DNA of 64,000 nt from Salinibacterium sp. ZJ450 (GTDB lineage Bacteria > Actinomycetota > Actinomycetes > Actinomycetales > Microbacteriaceae), in the NCBI RefSeq assembly GCF_011751885.2, contig NZ_CP061771.1:2356001-2420000 (forward strand), in the 5' to 3' direction. The notes beneath the pieces were generated by a model. It worked only from the letters and a program-made list of their open reading frames with translations. It was not told the origin of the DNA and did not search any database. The translations under genes and the position numbers were made by a program. Shown one piece after another: positions 33,123 through 42,689 of this stretch (positions are counted from its first letter, which is position 1; each line of letters starts with the position of its first letter).

Positions 33123-35030
33123 CTAGGCGTCCTGCTTCTTCAGTCGTGACGTCTGGCGGGCACGCGCGTTCTGGTCGAGCTCCACCTTGCGGATGCGGAT
33201 GATCGCGGGCGTCACCTCGACGCACTCGTCTTCACGGGCGAACTCGAGGCACTCCTCGAGCGACAACTGGCGAGACGGGGTCATCGCTTCGAACGTGTCG
33301 GAGGTGGACTGACGCATGTTGGTCAGCTTCTTCTCCTTGGTGATGTTCACGTCCATGTCGTCGGCGCGCGAGTTCTCGCCGATGACCATGCCCTCGTAGA
33401 CCTCCTCGGTGGGGTTGACGAAGAACGTCATCCGCTCCTGCAGGGCGATGATCGCGAACGGGGTGACCACGCCGGAACGGTCAGCGACGATCGAGCCGTT
33501 GTTGCGGGTGTTGATGGTGCCCGACCACTCGTCGTAGCCGTGGAAGATCGTGTTGGCGATTCCGGTGCCGCGCGTGGTGGTGAGGAACTCGGTGCGGAAG
33601 CCGATCAGGCCGCGGGAGGGAACGATGAACTCCATCCGAACCCAGCCGGTGCCGTGGTTCGACATGCTCTCCATGCGGCCCTTGCGGGCGGCCAGCAGCT
33701 GGGTGATCGCGCCGAGGTACTCTTCCGGCGCGTCGATGGTGAGCTGCTCGAACGGCTCGTGGAGCTTGCCGTCGACCCGCTTGGTGACCACCTGCGGCTT
33801 GCCGACCGTGAGCTCGAAGCCTTCACGGCGCATCTGCTCGACGAGGATGGCGAGCGCCAGCTCACCGCGGCCCTGCACCTCCCAGGCATCCGGGCGTCCG
33901 ATGTCGACGACCTTGAGCGAGACGTTGCCGACCAGCTCCTTGTCGAGGCGGTCCTTGACCATGCGCGCGGTGAGCTTGTGGCCCTTGACCTTGCCGACCA
34001 GCGGCGAGGTGTTGGTGCCGATCGTCATCGAGATCGCCGGGTCGTCGACCGTGATGGTCGGCAGCGGGCGAACGTCTTCCGGGTCGGCGAGGGTCTCACC
34101 GATGGTGATGTCGGCGAACCCGGCCACGGCCACGATGTCGCCAGGGCCAGCGGTCTCGGTCGGGTAGCGGTCGAGGGCCCTGGTGATGAACAGCTCGGTG
34201 ACGCGCACGTTGTGCACGCTGCCGTCGTGCTTCACCCAGGCGACCGTCTGGCCCTTCTTGATGTTGCCCTGGAACACGCGAAGCAGCGCGAGCCGGCCGA
34301 GGAACGGCGAGGAGTCGAGGTTGGTGACCCAGGCCTGCAGCGGGTGCTCGTCGTCGTAGACGGGAGCCGGGATGTGCTTGAGGATCGCCTCGAACAGCGG
34401 CTCCAGGTCGGCGTTGTCAGGCAGCTCGCCGTTGGCAGGCTTGTTGGCGCTGGCAGCGCCGTTACGTCCGGAGGCGTACACCACGGGAACGTCGAGGATG
34501 GCATCGAGGTCGAGGTCGGGCACCTCGTCGGCCATGTCGCTGGCGAGTCCGAGCAGCAGGTCCTGGCTCTCGGCGACGACCTCGTCGATGCGGGCGTCGG
34601 GACGGTCGGTCTTGTTCACCAGCAGGATGACGGGAAGCTTGGCGGCAAGCGCCTTGCGCAGCACGAAGCGGGTCTGCGGCAGCGGCCCCTCGCTGGAGTC
34701 AACCAGCAGCACGACGCCGTCGACCATGCTCAGGCCGCGCTCGACCTCACCGCCGAAGTCGGCGTGACCGGGGGTGTCGATCACGTTGATGGTGATCGGC
34801 TTGTCGCCGGCGTGCAGTCCGTTGTACGAGACCGCCGTGTTCTTGGCGAGGATCGTGATGCCCTTTTCGCGCTCAAGCTCGTTGGAGTCCATGGAGCGTT
34901 CTTCGAGGTGCTCGTGGGCGCTGAACGAGTTGGTCTGCCGCAGCATGGCGTCGACGAGAGTGGTCTTGCCGTGGTCGACGTGAGCGACGATGGCGACGTT
35001 TCGAAGGTCTGAGCGGGTGGCCAATGCCAT
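33123..35030 (-). CDS. typA: Translational GTPase TypA/BipA
   Basis: 635-residue ribosome-associated GTPase involved in 50S assembly and stress adaptation. G1 AHVDHGKTT is at 16-24, the switch I region EREKGITI, G3 DTPGHADFGGEV, G4 NKTDRPDAR; domains II, III/V and the TypA-specific C-terminal domain (DECVEVTPAIIRIRKVELD) are complete. ATG 35030. The intergenic region upstream is about 107 bases from the LpqW-like gene. Order typA-lipoprotein near mshB resembles mycobacterial Rv1165-Rv1170. Confidence 0.97.
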   Translation of the reverse strand: MALATRSDLRNVAIVAHVDHGKTTLVDAMLRQTNSFSAHEHLEERSMDSNELEREKGITILAKNTAVSYNGLHAGDKPITINVIDTPGHADFGGEVERGLSMVDGVVLLVDSSEGPLPQTRFVLRKALAAKLPVILLVNKTDRPDARIDEVVAESQDLLLGLASDMADEVPDLDLDAILDVPVVYASGRNGAASANKPANGELPDNADLEPLFEAILKHIPAPVYDDEHPLQAWVTNLDSSPFLGRLALLRVFQGNIKKGQTVAWVKHDGSVHNVRVTELFITRALDRYPTETAGPGDIVAVAGFADITIGETLADPEDVRPLPTITVDDPAISMTIGTNTSPLVGKVKGHKLTARMVKDRLDKELVGNVSLKVVDIGRPDAWEVQGRGELALAILVEQMRREGFELTVGKPQVVTKRVDGKLHEPFEQLTIDAPEEYLGAITQLLAARKGRMESMSNHGTGWVRMEFIVPSRGLIGFRTEFLTTTRGTGIANTIFHGYDEWSGTINTRNNGSIVADRSGVVTPFAIIALQERMTFFVNPTEEVYEGMVIGENSRADDMDVNITKEKKLTNMRQSTSDTFEAMTPSRQLSLEECLEFAREDECVEVTPAIIRIRKVELDQNARARQTSRLKKQDA

Positions 35031-35137
35031 ACGAGGTGGTCCTCAATTTATCTGGAGGGAAGGCGCGGGGATCCCCGCGACCCTCAATTCTACCGTCTCC
35101 AGCGGAACTGCTCGTTTATACCCGGTGAACAGTGCGC

Positions 35138-36949
35138 TCAGTTGCCCGCAGGCTGCCACTCCCAGACGTTCCAGAACACCCCGGGAGGCATCGGCGACGG
35201 CACGATTCCGTCAACCGACTCATCATGCGCCACCAGTTGCGGGTACTGGTACAGCGGCGCGCCGTAGCCGTCGGCCCACAACTGCTCGTCGATGGCCGCG
35301 AGCAGATCCTCCTGCTCAGCAGAGTCTCGGGAGATTGCCAGCTCCCCAAGCAGCCCGTCGACGGGTGCGCTGGCATAGAACGAGAAGTTGGTGGCGCCCT
35401 CGGTCGAGTGCAGGCGCGACGACAGACCGGTCACGCCCGAGTTGGTGGAGCGCCAGGCAAACAGTGCCGCGTCGTACGCGCCGGGGTCGCCAAGCATCTC
35501 CAGCCAGTTGGGGTCCGAGCAGTCGCTGACGACAAAACCGGCGGGGGCCGCGGCATCCCGGATCAACTGGAATTCCTGCACCCGTCTGGGGTTCGCCGGA
35601 TCGAACAGCACGCACACCTCGGGCGCGGTGACGCCGGCCTCGGCGAGCAGTCGAGTTGCCGCCTTCACGTCGGGATCGGTGAACCCGGCTGACCCGTTCG
35701 AGTCGACGGCGTCCTGGTAGCCGGCGGAGCCGGGCATCAGCACGAACGAGTCCCGCGGCGCACCAGCGTCCGCGTCGGCTCCCGTGGCGACCAGTTCGTC
35801 GACGATCTGCTGTCGCGGCAGCACGGTGAGCAGCGCCTGGCGCACCAGCGGGTTCTCGATCGCCTGGTTGCGGCTGTTCGCGAACCGCAGGTCGAGGTGC
35901 TCGTACACCGCGTCGTGGCCGCCCGCGATCCGCACCCCGTCCGTGTCGTTCAGCACGCCCTGCAGCTCTCCGCTCGGTTGCGGCGTGATCACGTCCACGT
36001 CGCCGTTCGCGAGGCGCTGCACCGATTCCAGCGGGTTACCACCGCTGTGGATGTCGATGCGCTCGTACCGCGGACGGTGCTCGCCGCTGTACCGCTCGTT
36101 GACGGTGAGGCGGACCGGTTCGCCGTCCTGCGGTTCGTTCAGCGTGTACGGCCCGGATGTCACGAGTCTGTCGGGGTGAGCGCGCAACTCCTCGGCGGTG
36201 AATCCGCTGCTCCACATGCGAGAGATCGGGGCGAGGTCTGCCGTGCGGTCGACGATCGCGTCGATCATCCGCTGCTTCGAATCGGCAGCGCTGTCCTCGG
36301 CACCGCTCTCGAGCGTCAGAGCCGATTCCGCCACCACGTGGGCAGGCAGCCCCATCGAGAAGGCCAGTTCCCAGTCGGCGAAGTACTGGTCGTAGACCAG
36401 GGTGATTGACCGGCCGTCGTTGCCGATCTGCGGGGTCTGGCTGACGTGCTGAAGACCCGAGTTGAGCGCTCCGTCGAAGAACACGACGTCGGATGCCGCG
36501 TCGTCGCGGTACGCGCCCGTCGCGTCGTCGACGACGTCGTCATCGCTGAGCCCCGGAGTGTTGAGCGCGCCGGAGTTGGCCGCCCAGGAAAGCAGCAGGT
36601 CCGCGGCATCCACCGGTACGCCGTCCGACCAGGTGACGCCCTCGGCCACCGTGTAGCGCACGGCGAACGGCTCGTCGGCGACGACCTCGATCCGGCCGAA
36701 CGACTCGTCGCGCACCAGGCTGGCGGTGTTGTCGTAGAAGGTGAAGTCGGCACCGGTCGCGTAGGCGACGGCGGTGTTCGTGGCGGTGTTGCCGTAGCCG
36801 GTGGCGTCGTTCAGCGAGGTGAACGGCGCGGCGAGTTCCACGCTGATCGATGATCCCTCAACGACCGAGTCTGGGCTGCATCCGCTCAGCAGGGCAAGTG
36901 CGCCGACGGTGACGGTGGCCAGCAGTGCAGCTCGTCTTCTTCCCGTCAT
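35138..36949 (-). CDS. LpqW-like family 5 extracellular solute-binding lipoprotein
   Basis: 603-residue lipoprotein. Signal sequence RRRAALLATVTVGALALLSGC with lipobox Cys, then a family 5 (peptide/nickel) binding-protein fold: FTFYDNTASLVRDESFG, VTWSDGVPVDAADLLLSW and the late APLYQYPQLVAH. In mycobacteria the typA-adjacent homologue LpqW acts in PIM/lipoarabinomannan regulation rather than transport; whether that holds here is inference. ATG 36949 (M-T-G-R-R-R) is used; GTG 36970 is an alternative. It has no permease directly attached; the ABC importer behind a terminator at 37.0 kb has its own binding protein. Confidence 0.8.
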   Translation of the reverse strand: MTGRRRAALLATVTVGALALLSGCSPDSVVEGSSISVELAAPFTSLNDATGYGNTATNTAVAYATGADFTFYDNTASLVRDESFGRIEVVADEPFAVRYTVAEGVTWSDGVPVDAADLLLSWAANSGALNTPGLSDDDVVDDATGAYRDDAASDVVFFDGALNSGLQHVSQTPQIGNDGRSITLVYDQYFADWELAFSMGLPAHVVAESALTLESGAEDSAADSKQRMIDAIVDRTADLAPISRMWSSGFTAEELRAHPDRLVTSGPYTLNEPQDGEPVRLTVNERYSGEHRPRYERIDIHSGGNPLESVQRLANGDVDVITPQPSGELQGVLNDTDGVRIAGGHDAVYEHLDLRFANSRNQAIENPLVRQALLTVLPRQQIVDELVATGADADAGAPRDSFVLMPGSAGYQDAVDSNGSAGFTDPDVKAATRLLAEAGVTAPEVCVLFDPANPRRVQEFQLIRDAAAPAGFVVSDCSDPNWLEMLGDPGAYDAALFAWRSTNSGVTGLSSRLHSTEGATNFSFYASAPVDGLLGELAISRDSAEQEDLLAAIDEQLWADGYGAPLYQYPQLVAHDESVDGIVPSPMPPGVFWNVWEWQPAGN

Positions 36950-37021
36950 GCGCACACCCGTCCGAACCACCCATCGAGACTAATCGCTCGGCGCCGGCAT
37001 GAAGACCGCGCCAGCATGAAG

Positions 37022-37054
37022 ACCGCGCCGGCCCGATGATCAGGCCGGCGCGGT
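37022..37054. terminator. Hairpin terminator of the ABC importer operon
   Basis: Perfect 12-bp arms ACCGCGCCGGCC / GGCCGGCGCGGT with 9-base loop, placed just after the dual ATPase stop. A 17-base direct repeat GCATGAAGACCGCGCC lies immediately before it. Confidence 0.85.
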
Positions 37055-37059
37055 AACGG

Positions 37060-38811
37060 TCAGCGGCCGAACGTGAAGTTCGCGCCGGGGATGGCCTCGA
37101 GCAGGCGCTGCGTGTACTCCTGCTGCGGATTGCTGAACACCTCGTCGGTGGTCGCGGCCTCGACGACCTGACCCTTCTGCATGACGCAGACCTCGTCGGC
37201 GATCAGCCGCACGACGGCGAGGTCGTGGGTGATGAACAGGTAGGTGAGGTCGAGTTCGGCCTGCAGGTCGGCGAGCAGCTCGAGGATCTGCCCCTGAACC
37301 AGAACGTCCAGCGCCGACACCGCCTCGTCGAGCACGATCACCTCGGGCTTCAGTGCGAGCGCCCTGGCGATCGCGATGCGCTGACGCTGGCCACCGGACA
37401 GCTCGTTCGGGTAGCGGTCCATCATGGATGCCGGCAACGACACCTGATCGAGCAGCTCCCGCACGCGGGCCAGCCGGCTCTTGCCGTCGCCGATCTTGTG
37501 CACCTTGAGCGGTTCGGCAATGGTGTGAGCCACGCTGTAGACCGGGTCGAGCGAACCGTACGGGTCCTGGAACACCGGCTGCACCCGGCGGCGGAACGTG
37601 AACAGCTCCTTGCCGGTGAGGTTGCCGACCTCACGCCCGTCGAACGTGATGTTCCCGGAGGTGATCGACTCCAGCTGCAGCACGAGCTTGGCCACGGTCG
37701 ATTTGCCCGAGCCGGACTCCCCCACGAGGGCCGTGGTGGTGCCCTTCTTGATGCCGAACGACACATCGTTCACGGCGAGCAGGTCGCTGGTCTTGAACCC
37801 GCCCTGGCGGATCTTGTAGAGCTTCGAGAGGTTCTTCACCTGGATCAGGTCGGCGCCGGGAGCGGCGCTCTCGCGCTCCTCGGCACGGGCGAGCAGGCGG
37901 TCCTCGGCGGCCCCCTCAGCGGAGATGGTGATCTCATCACGCGTCGCCGTCTTCACCGACTGGATACGGCGCGACGCGAGGCTCGGTGCCGCGGCGACCA
38001 GACGCTTGGTGTACGGATGCAGCGGATTGGCGAGGATCTCGGCGGACGGACCCGCCTCGACGATCTTGCCCTGGTACATCACCACCACCTGCTGCGCCCG
38101 CTCGACGGCGAGACCGAGGTCGTGGGTGATGAACAGCACGGAGGTTCCGAAGTCGCGAGTGAGCGTCTCCAGGTGGTCGAGGATGACGCGCTGCACCGTG
38201 ACATCCAGGGCGGATGTCGGCTCGTCGGCGATGAGCAGCTTCGGCCGAGCGGACAGCCCGATCCCGATCAGCACACGCTGTCGCATGCCGCCGGAGAACT
38301 GGTGCGGGAACTGCTTGAGCCGCTGGTCGGCGTCGGAGAGGCCCGCCTCTTTCAGCACCTCGATGGCGCGGGCGCGGATTGCCTTGCGGCCTTGTGCGCC
38401 GCCGTTCGCGCGGATCGCCTCCTCGACCTGGAATCCGATGCTCCACACCGGATTCAGGTTCGACATCGGGTCCTGCGGCACGTAGCCGATCTGGCTACCG
38501 CGCACGTCTTCCATCTGCTTGGCCGAGAAACCGGTCAGGTCCTGTCCCTCGAACAGGATCTGACCGCCGGTCACCTGGCCGGCGCCGGGCAACAAGTCGA
38601 TGATGGCCTGCGCGGTGGTCGACTTGCCGGATCCCGATTCGCCGACGATCGCGAGCGACTCTCCGGCGTTCAGGGTGAGGTCGACGCCGCGGACGGCCTT
38701 GACGAATCCGCTCTGGGTTTTGAAGCCGACTTCGAGGTTGCGGATCTGCAGCAGCGGCGTGCCGGGGGCTGCCCGGTCTACCGGCTCGAGGAGTGTCTCG
38801 TTGAGGGTCAT
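37060..38811 (-). CDS. Dual-domain ABC transporter ATPase for peptides (DppD-DppF fusion)
   Basis: 583-residue protein holding two complete nucleotide-binding domains in one chain. Domain 1: Walker A GESGSGKS at 57-64, signature FSGGMRQRV, Walker B LLIADEPTSALD. Domain 2: a second GESGSGKS near 360, LSGGQRQRIAIARAL and VIVLDEAVSALD. Each is followed by the oligopeptide-type C-terminal extension (EAGPSAEILANPLHPYT; EAATTDEVFSNPQQEYT), so both half-sites energise the DppB/DppC pore. ATGA overlap with the upstream permease. The C-terminal domain has Ala for the usual Pro in DEP (DEAVSALD), a common variant. Confidence 0.93.
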   Translation of the reverse strand: MTLNETLLEPVDRAAPGTPLLQIRNLEVGFKTQSGFVKAVRGVDLTLNAGESLAIVGESGSGKSTTAQAIIDLLPGAGQVTGGQILFEGQDLTGFSAKQMEDVRGSQIGYVPQDPMSNLNPVWSIGFQVEEAIRANGGAQGRKAIRARAIEVLKEAGLSDADQRLKQFPHQFSGGMRQRVLIGIGLSARPKLLIADEPTSALDVTVQRVILDHLETLTRDFGTSVLFITHDLGLAVERAQQVVVMYQGKIVEAGPSAEILANPLHPYTKRLVAAAPSLASRRIQSVKTATRDEITISAEGAAEDRLLARAEERESAAPGADLIQVKNLSKLYKIRQGGFKTSDLLAVNDVSFGIKKGTTTALVGESGSGKSTVAKLVLQLESITSGNITFDGREVGNLTGKELFTFRRRVQPVFQDPYGSLDPVYSVAHTIAEPLKVHKIGDGKSRLARVRELLDQVSLPASMMDRYPNELSGGQRQRIAIARALALKPEVIVLDEAVSALDVLVQGQILELLADLQAELDLTYLFITHDLAVVRLIADEVCVMQKGQVVEAATTDEVFSNPQQEYTQRLLEAIPGANFTFGR

Positions 38812-39770
38812 CGGCGGGCCCGCGCTTTCGGGTCGAGGGCGTCGCTCACGACGTCGCCCAGCATGAGGAAGGACAGCACGGTGATGGACAGTGCCGCGGC
38901 GGGCCAGAACAGCGTCATCGGGCTGGTGCGGATGGTGGTGCGCGCCTGGCCGATGTCGTTGCCCCAGGACATCACGTCCGGCGGCAGTCCGATTCCGAGG
39001 AAGGACAGGGTGGCCTCGGCGACGATGAACGTACCGAGCATGATGGTCGCGACGACGATCACCGGAGCGATCGCGTTCGGCATGACGTGCCGCAGCAGCA
39101 CCCGGAACTTCGAGACGCCCAGCGCGCGCGACGCCATTACGTAGTCAGACTGCTTCGCCGTGAGCACCGCGCCACGCATGATGCGGGCGATCTGCGGCCA
39201 GGCGAACACGGCCAGGACGAACGCCACCAGCAGCGGCGTGCGGTACTCGGAGAACACCGACATGACGACGATGCCGCCGAGCACGGTCGGGATGGCGAAG
39301 AAGATGTCGGCGACGCGGGACAGCGCCGAATCGAAGAGTCCGCCGTAGTAGCCGGCGACCGCGCCGAAGACGATGCCGAGCAGCGCGGCGAGCACGGTGG
39401 CGAGCACGCCGACGAGCAGGGACGCCTGGGTGCCGTGGATCACGCGGGAGAAGGTGTCACAGCCCTGACGGGTGTACCCGAACGGGTGCCCGGCCGACGG
39501 GCCCTGGTTGCTGAATGCGAGGTCGCAGGCAATCGGCGACACCTGGGTGAACAGGTTCGGCGCGAGCGCGACGACCACGATGAGCGCGATCAGTGCGGAC
39601 GAGATCCAGAACAGCGGCCGATGGCGCATCGAGTCCCACGCGTCCGACCAGGTGCTGCGCGGCTTCTGCGCCTCGTTGATGGCGCTGTCGATCGGCGCGA
39701 TCGGGGTGTCTTCGAGCTCGGCGACGAAGTGACCGGGCTCGCCTGAGTTGCGGGTGATGTTACTTGGCAT
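38808..39770 (-). CDS. Oligopeptide/dipeptide ABC permease (DppC/OppC-like)
   Basis: 320-residue inner-membrane permease with N-terminal soluble segment, a first helix (FWISSALIALIVVVALAP) and the BPD_transp_1 core with EAA motif RALGVSKFRVLLRHVMPNAIAPV. The large extracytoplasmic loop contains GPSAGHPFGYTRQGCDTFSRV, typical of OppC proteins. About six membrane helices. It overlaps the upstream DppB gene by 11 bases and the dual ATPase by 4, so all are translated from one mRNA. Substrate is inferred only as peptides or similar. Confidence 0.92.
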   Translation of the reverse strand: MPSNITRNSGEPGHFVAELEDTPIAPIDSAINEAQKPRSTWSDAWDSMRHRPLFWISSALIALIVVVALAPNLFTQVSPIACDLAFSNQGPSAGHPFGYTRQGCDTFSRVIHGTQASLLVGVLATVLAALLGIVFGAVAGYYGGLFDSALSRVADIFFAIPTVLGGIVVMSVFSEYRTPLLVAFVLAVFAWPQIARIMRGAVLTAKQSDYVMASRALGVSKFRVLLRHVMPNAIAPVIVVATIMLGTFIVAEATLSFLGIGLPPDVMSWGNDIGQARTTIRTSPMTLFWPAAALSITVLSFLMLGDVVSDALDPKARARR

Positions 39771-40689
39771 AGCGAATCCTCGGGTCGAGCACGGCGTACA
39801 GAAGGTCCACGAGCAGGTTGGCCAGCATGATGATGATCACCATGACTGCCACGAACGAGACGACCGTGGGTCCCTCGCCGAGCGTGATCGCGTTGTAGAT
39901 GGTTCCACCCACGCCGGGGATGTTGAAGATGCCCTCGGTGACGATGGCGCCGACCAGCAGTGCGCCGACGTCCACGCCGAGGTAGGTGACGACCGGCACC
40001 AGGGAGTTGCGCAGTACGTGCACGCCGATGACGCGCTGCCGTGACAAGCCCTTGGCCGTGGCGGTGCGCACGAAGTCTGCGCCCTTGTTCTCGGACACGC
40101 TCGACCGGGTGAGCCGCACGATGTACGCGAACGACACCGAGGCGAGCACGATTGCCGGGAGGATGAGGTCCTCCAACGGGGCACCGGGGCCAACCGTGGG
40201 TGAGAACCAGCCCAGTTCAACGCCAAAGATGAACTGCAGCAGGAAGCCCATCACGAAGGTGGGCACGGAGATGAGCAGCAGGCTCAGAACCAGCGCGCTG
40301 GTGTCGAACAACTTGCCCTTGCGGAGACCAGAGATCAAGCCGACCGTCACGCCGATCACTGCCTCGAACAGCAGCGCGAGCATCGCCAGGCGGAACGTGA
40401 TCGGGAACGCCCGAGCCAGTTCATCGGCCACGGGCTGGCCGGAGAAGGTGGTTCCGAAGTCACCGGTGAGCAGGCCGCCCACCCAGAGGAAGTACTGCAC
40501 GAGGAAGGGTTCGTCGAGGTTGTACTCTGCGCGGATCTGCTCGATGACTCCCGGGGCCGGAGGGCGGTCGCCGAACAGTGCGGCGATGGGGTCTCCGGGC
40601 AGCGCAAACACCATCGCATAGATCAGGAAGGTGGCGCCGAAGAAGACCGGAATCATCTGAAGGATGCGGCGGCCTGTGTACCAGAGCAT
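39760..40689 (-). CDS. Oligopeptide/dipeptide ABC permease (DppB/OppB-like)
   Basis: 309-residue partner permease: start MLWYTGRRILQMIPVFFGATFLIYAM is the classic DppB N-terminus. The conserved FALPGDPIAALFGD and EQIRAEYNLDEPFLVQYF loop follows, and the EAA motif FVRTATAKGLSRQRVIGVHVLRNSLVPVV is in the core. ATG 40689 was preferred over GTG starts upstream because the first membrane helix begins there. It lies downstream of the SBP gene after a strong hairpin (40755-40788), which probably lowers its expression relative to the binding protein. Confidence 0.92.
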   Translation of the reverse strand: MLWYTGRRILQMIPVFFGATFLIYAMVFALPGDPIAALFGDRPPAPGVIEQIRAEYNLDEPFLVQYFLWVGGLLTGDFGTTFSGQPVADELARAFPITFRLAMLALLFEAVIGVTVGLISGLRKGKLFDTSALVLSLLLISVPTFVMGFLLQFIFGVELGWFSPTVGPGAPLEDLILPAIVLASVSFAYIVRLTRSSVSENKGADFVRTATAKGLSRQRVIGVHVLRNSLVPVVTYLGVDVGALLVGAIVTEGIFNIPGVGGTIYNAITLGEGPTVVSFVAVMVIIIMLANLLVDLLYAVLDPRIRYAK

Positions 40690-40754
40690 CAGGCGGCCTC
40701 GTAGGTCTGTTGTGACATGGCGGGTCTCAATCGTGGTTTGGGTGTAAATCAGCA

Positions 40755-40788
40755 AAGTGTCCGGGGCGGAAGCCCGCCCCGGACACTT
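40755..40788. terminator. Attenuating terminator between SBP and permease genes
   Basis: AAGTGTCCGGGGCGG pairs perfectly with CCGCCCCGGACACTT around a 4-base loop. On the minus strand it stands 32 bases after the SBP stop and 66 before the permease start, with A-rich sequence after the stem. Confidence 0.88.
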
Positions 40789-40819
40789 CGTCAGATGTGC
40801 TGGTACAGGTTACGCCTGT

Positions 40820-42436
40820 CTAGCCCTTGGTGATCTGGTGGTAAAGCGGAACCGAGTTCCACCCGAACACCACGTTGTCCACGGTCTCGGCGGAGCCGCC
40901 GGTCACGTTGGAGTACCACAGCGGGATCGCCGGCAGGTCCTTGAGCAGGACTTCCTGAGCATCCTGGTAGAGGCTCGTGGCGGTCTCGACGTCGGGCGCC
41001 AGGGTGCCCTCCTTGATCAGTCCGTCGAACTCTTCGCTGGCGTAGTCCTCGTAGTTGGAGCCTGCACCGGCGAGGTACAGCGGGGCGAGGAAGTTGTACA
41101 GCGACGGGTAGTCCGCCTGCCATCCGGCGCGGGTTCCACCGGTGAGCGCGTCGTTCTTACGGTCGTCAAGCGCCGCGGCGAACGTCGGGTACGGCTTGCC
41201 GATCGCCTTGATGCCGAGCGTGTTGCCGATGCTGTTCACCACAGCGTCGACCCAGGCCTGGTGGCCACCGTCGGAGTTGTAGGCGATGTTGAACTCGGTG
41301 TCACCGTACGGGGCGATGGCGTCAGCCTCGGCCCACAGCTTCTTGGCCTCTTCGGGGTTGAAGTCGAGGACCTCGGCCCCTTCGAGCTCGTTGGTCCAGC
41401 CGTCGACCACCGGGGAGGTGAAGTCGGTGGCGGGGGTGCGGGTGCCCTGGAAGATCACGTCGGTGATCTGCGCACGGTCGATGGCCATCGAGATGGCGGC
41501 ACGACGCAGTTCGCCTTCCTCGCCGCTCCAGTGCTCGAGGTAGTACGGCATGTTGAAGCCCTGGAAGATGGCGGCGGGCTGGTTCACAGCACGGTCGCCG
41601 AGGTCTTCTTCGTAGCTCTCGTATGCGCTGTCCGGAATGGCGTCAAGCACGTCGAGGTTGCCCGCGAGCAGGTCGGCGTACGCGGCATCCTGCGTCGCGT
41701 AGAAGATGATCGACAGACCGTCGTTGGCAGGCTTGCGCACGCCGTCGTAGTCCGGGTTCGTCACCAGGTCGATGCGCTCTTCGTGCACCCACGCTTCCTC
41801 GTCGGCCAGCATGTACGGGCCGTTTCCGACCGGGTTCTCGCCGAAGGCTTCCATGTCTTCGAACGCGACCTCGGGCAGCGGCATGTATGCCGTGTAGCCG
41901 AGACGCAGCGGGAAGTCAGCCTCAGGGGTGGCAAGCGTGACGGTGAACTCGGTGTCGCTGACGACCTCGAGGCCGGTGAGCTCGGTGTCCTCGTCGTAGC
42001 TGAAGCCCTCGATCATGTCGAAGAAGTACGAGGCGCTCTGCGCGTTGCTGAACTTCGCACCGAACTTCCATGCCTCGACGAAGGAGTCAGCAGTCACGGG
42101 CTCACCGTTGGTGAACTCCCAGCCGTCTTCGAGGGTGATGGTCCAGACGTCGCTGGTTTCGTTCGGCTCGATCGACTTGGCAACTTCGAGCTCGTATGCG
42201 CCTTCAGCGTCGTAGCTGACCAGGCCGGCGAAGATGGAGTCGGTGATCTTGCCGCCACCGGTCTCGGTGGTGTTGGTGGGGATCAGCGGGTTCTGCGGTT
42301 CGGAACCGTTCGTGGTGACGATTGCTGTGCCGGCTGAGTCGCCGGTGTCGCCGCCGCCGGATGCGCAGCCAGTCAGAACCAGCGCGCTGGCTCCAACCAC
42401 CGCTGCGACCCGCAGGCCCAAGCGTGATGCTCTCAA
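40820..42436 (-). CDS. Oligopeptide ABC transporter substrate-binding lipoprotein
   Basis: 538-residue family 5 extracellular binding protein. TTG 42436 is chosen because AGGAGG sits 5 bases upstream and it yields a canonical signal peptide LRASRLGLRVAAVVGASALVLTGC with lipobox LTGC; the frame extending to 42517 has no such support. The domains follow SBP_bac_5 order: TNTTETGGGKITDSIFAGL, WEFTNGEPVTADSFVEAWKFG, FNMPYYLEHW, and a late YPSLYNFLAPLY near residue 440. It is the receptor of the importer encoded directly downstream, probably made in excess because of the intervening terminator. Confidence 0.93.
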   Translation of the reverse strand: MRASRLGLRVAAVVGASALVLTGCASGGGDTGDSAGTAIVTTNGSEPQNPLIPTNTTETGGGKITDSIFAGLVSYDAEGAYELEVAKSIEPNETSDVWTITLEDGWEFTNGEPVTADSFVEAWKFGAKFSNAQSASYFFDMIEGFSYDEDTELTGLEVVSDTEFTVTLATPEADFPLRLGYTAYMPLPEVAFEDMEAFGENPVGNGPYMLADEEAWVHEERIDLVTNPDYDGVRKPANDGLSIIFYATQDAAYADLLAGNLDVLDAIPDSAYESYEEDLGDRAVNQPAAIFQGFNMPYYLEHWSGEEGELRRAAISMAIDRAQITDVIFQGTRTPATDFTSPVVDGWTNELEGAEVLDFNPEEAKKLWAEADAIAPYGDTEFNIAYNSDGGHQAWVDAVVNSIGNTLGIKAIGKPYPTFAAALDDRKNDALTGGTRAGWQADYPSLYNFLAPLYLAGAGSNYEDYASEEFDGLIKEGTLAPDVETATSLYQDAQEVLLKDLPAIPLWYSNVTGGSAETVDNVVFGWNSVPLYHQITKG

Positions 42437-42564
42437 TTTTCCTCCTGTGCAAGGTGTGAATGTGGTTCCGCTGAATTCAGCGTGAACAAACCACACTAGA
42501 TGGACCGATTTAAGCACCCAGTGGTACGGTCACCAAATCAGTTGAGGGAGATGTTACCCATTAG

Positions 42565-42591
42565 AAACGCAATCGCGAGAAAATTGCGTCT
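42565..42591. other. Short AT-rich hairpin in the SBP/DCC divergent region
   Basis: ACGCAAT and ATTGCGT are complementary with a 9-base spacer, followed by TCTTTTAG. The spacer 42437-42689 is noticeably less GC-rich than its surroundings and probably holds the SBP promoter; I cannot assign -10/-35 boxes confidently. Confidence 0.4.
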
Positions 42592-42689
42592 TTTAGAGTT
42601 TTACGCGCGGTAACCGCTTTCGGTGCACAGTCGTTGCAGCTGCTCCCTCAAAACGCGCAGTTGGCATCGCCAACGGGGTAATGTTCGCA

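Noticed and set aside
33540-35012. Plus-strand frame of 490 codons across typA
   Set aside because: Antisense to a certain gene, biased composition and no family resemblance.
37225-39144. Plus-strand frame of 639 codons across the dual ABC ATPase
   Set aside because: Antisense shadow; the minus-strand gene shows two complete ABC ATPase domains.
42437-42689. A promoter with defined -10/-35 for the SBP gene
   Set aside because: The region is AT-richer, but several boxes are possible and none is clearly better.
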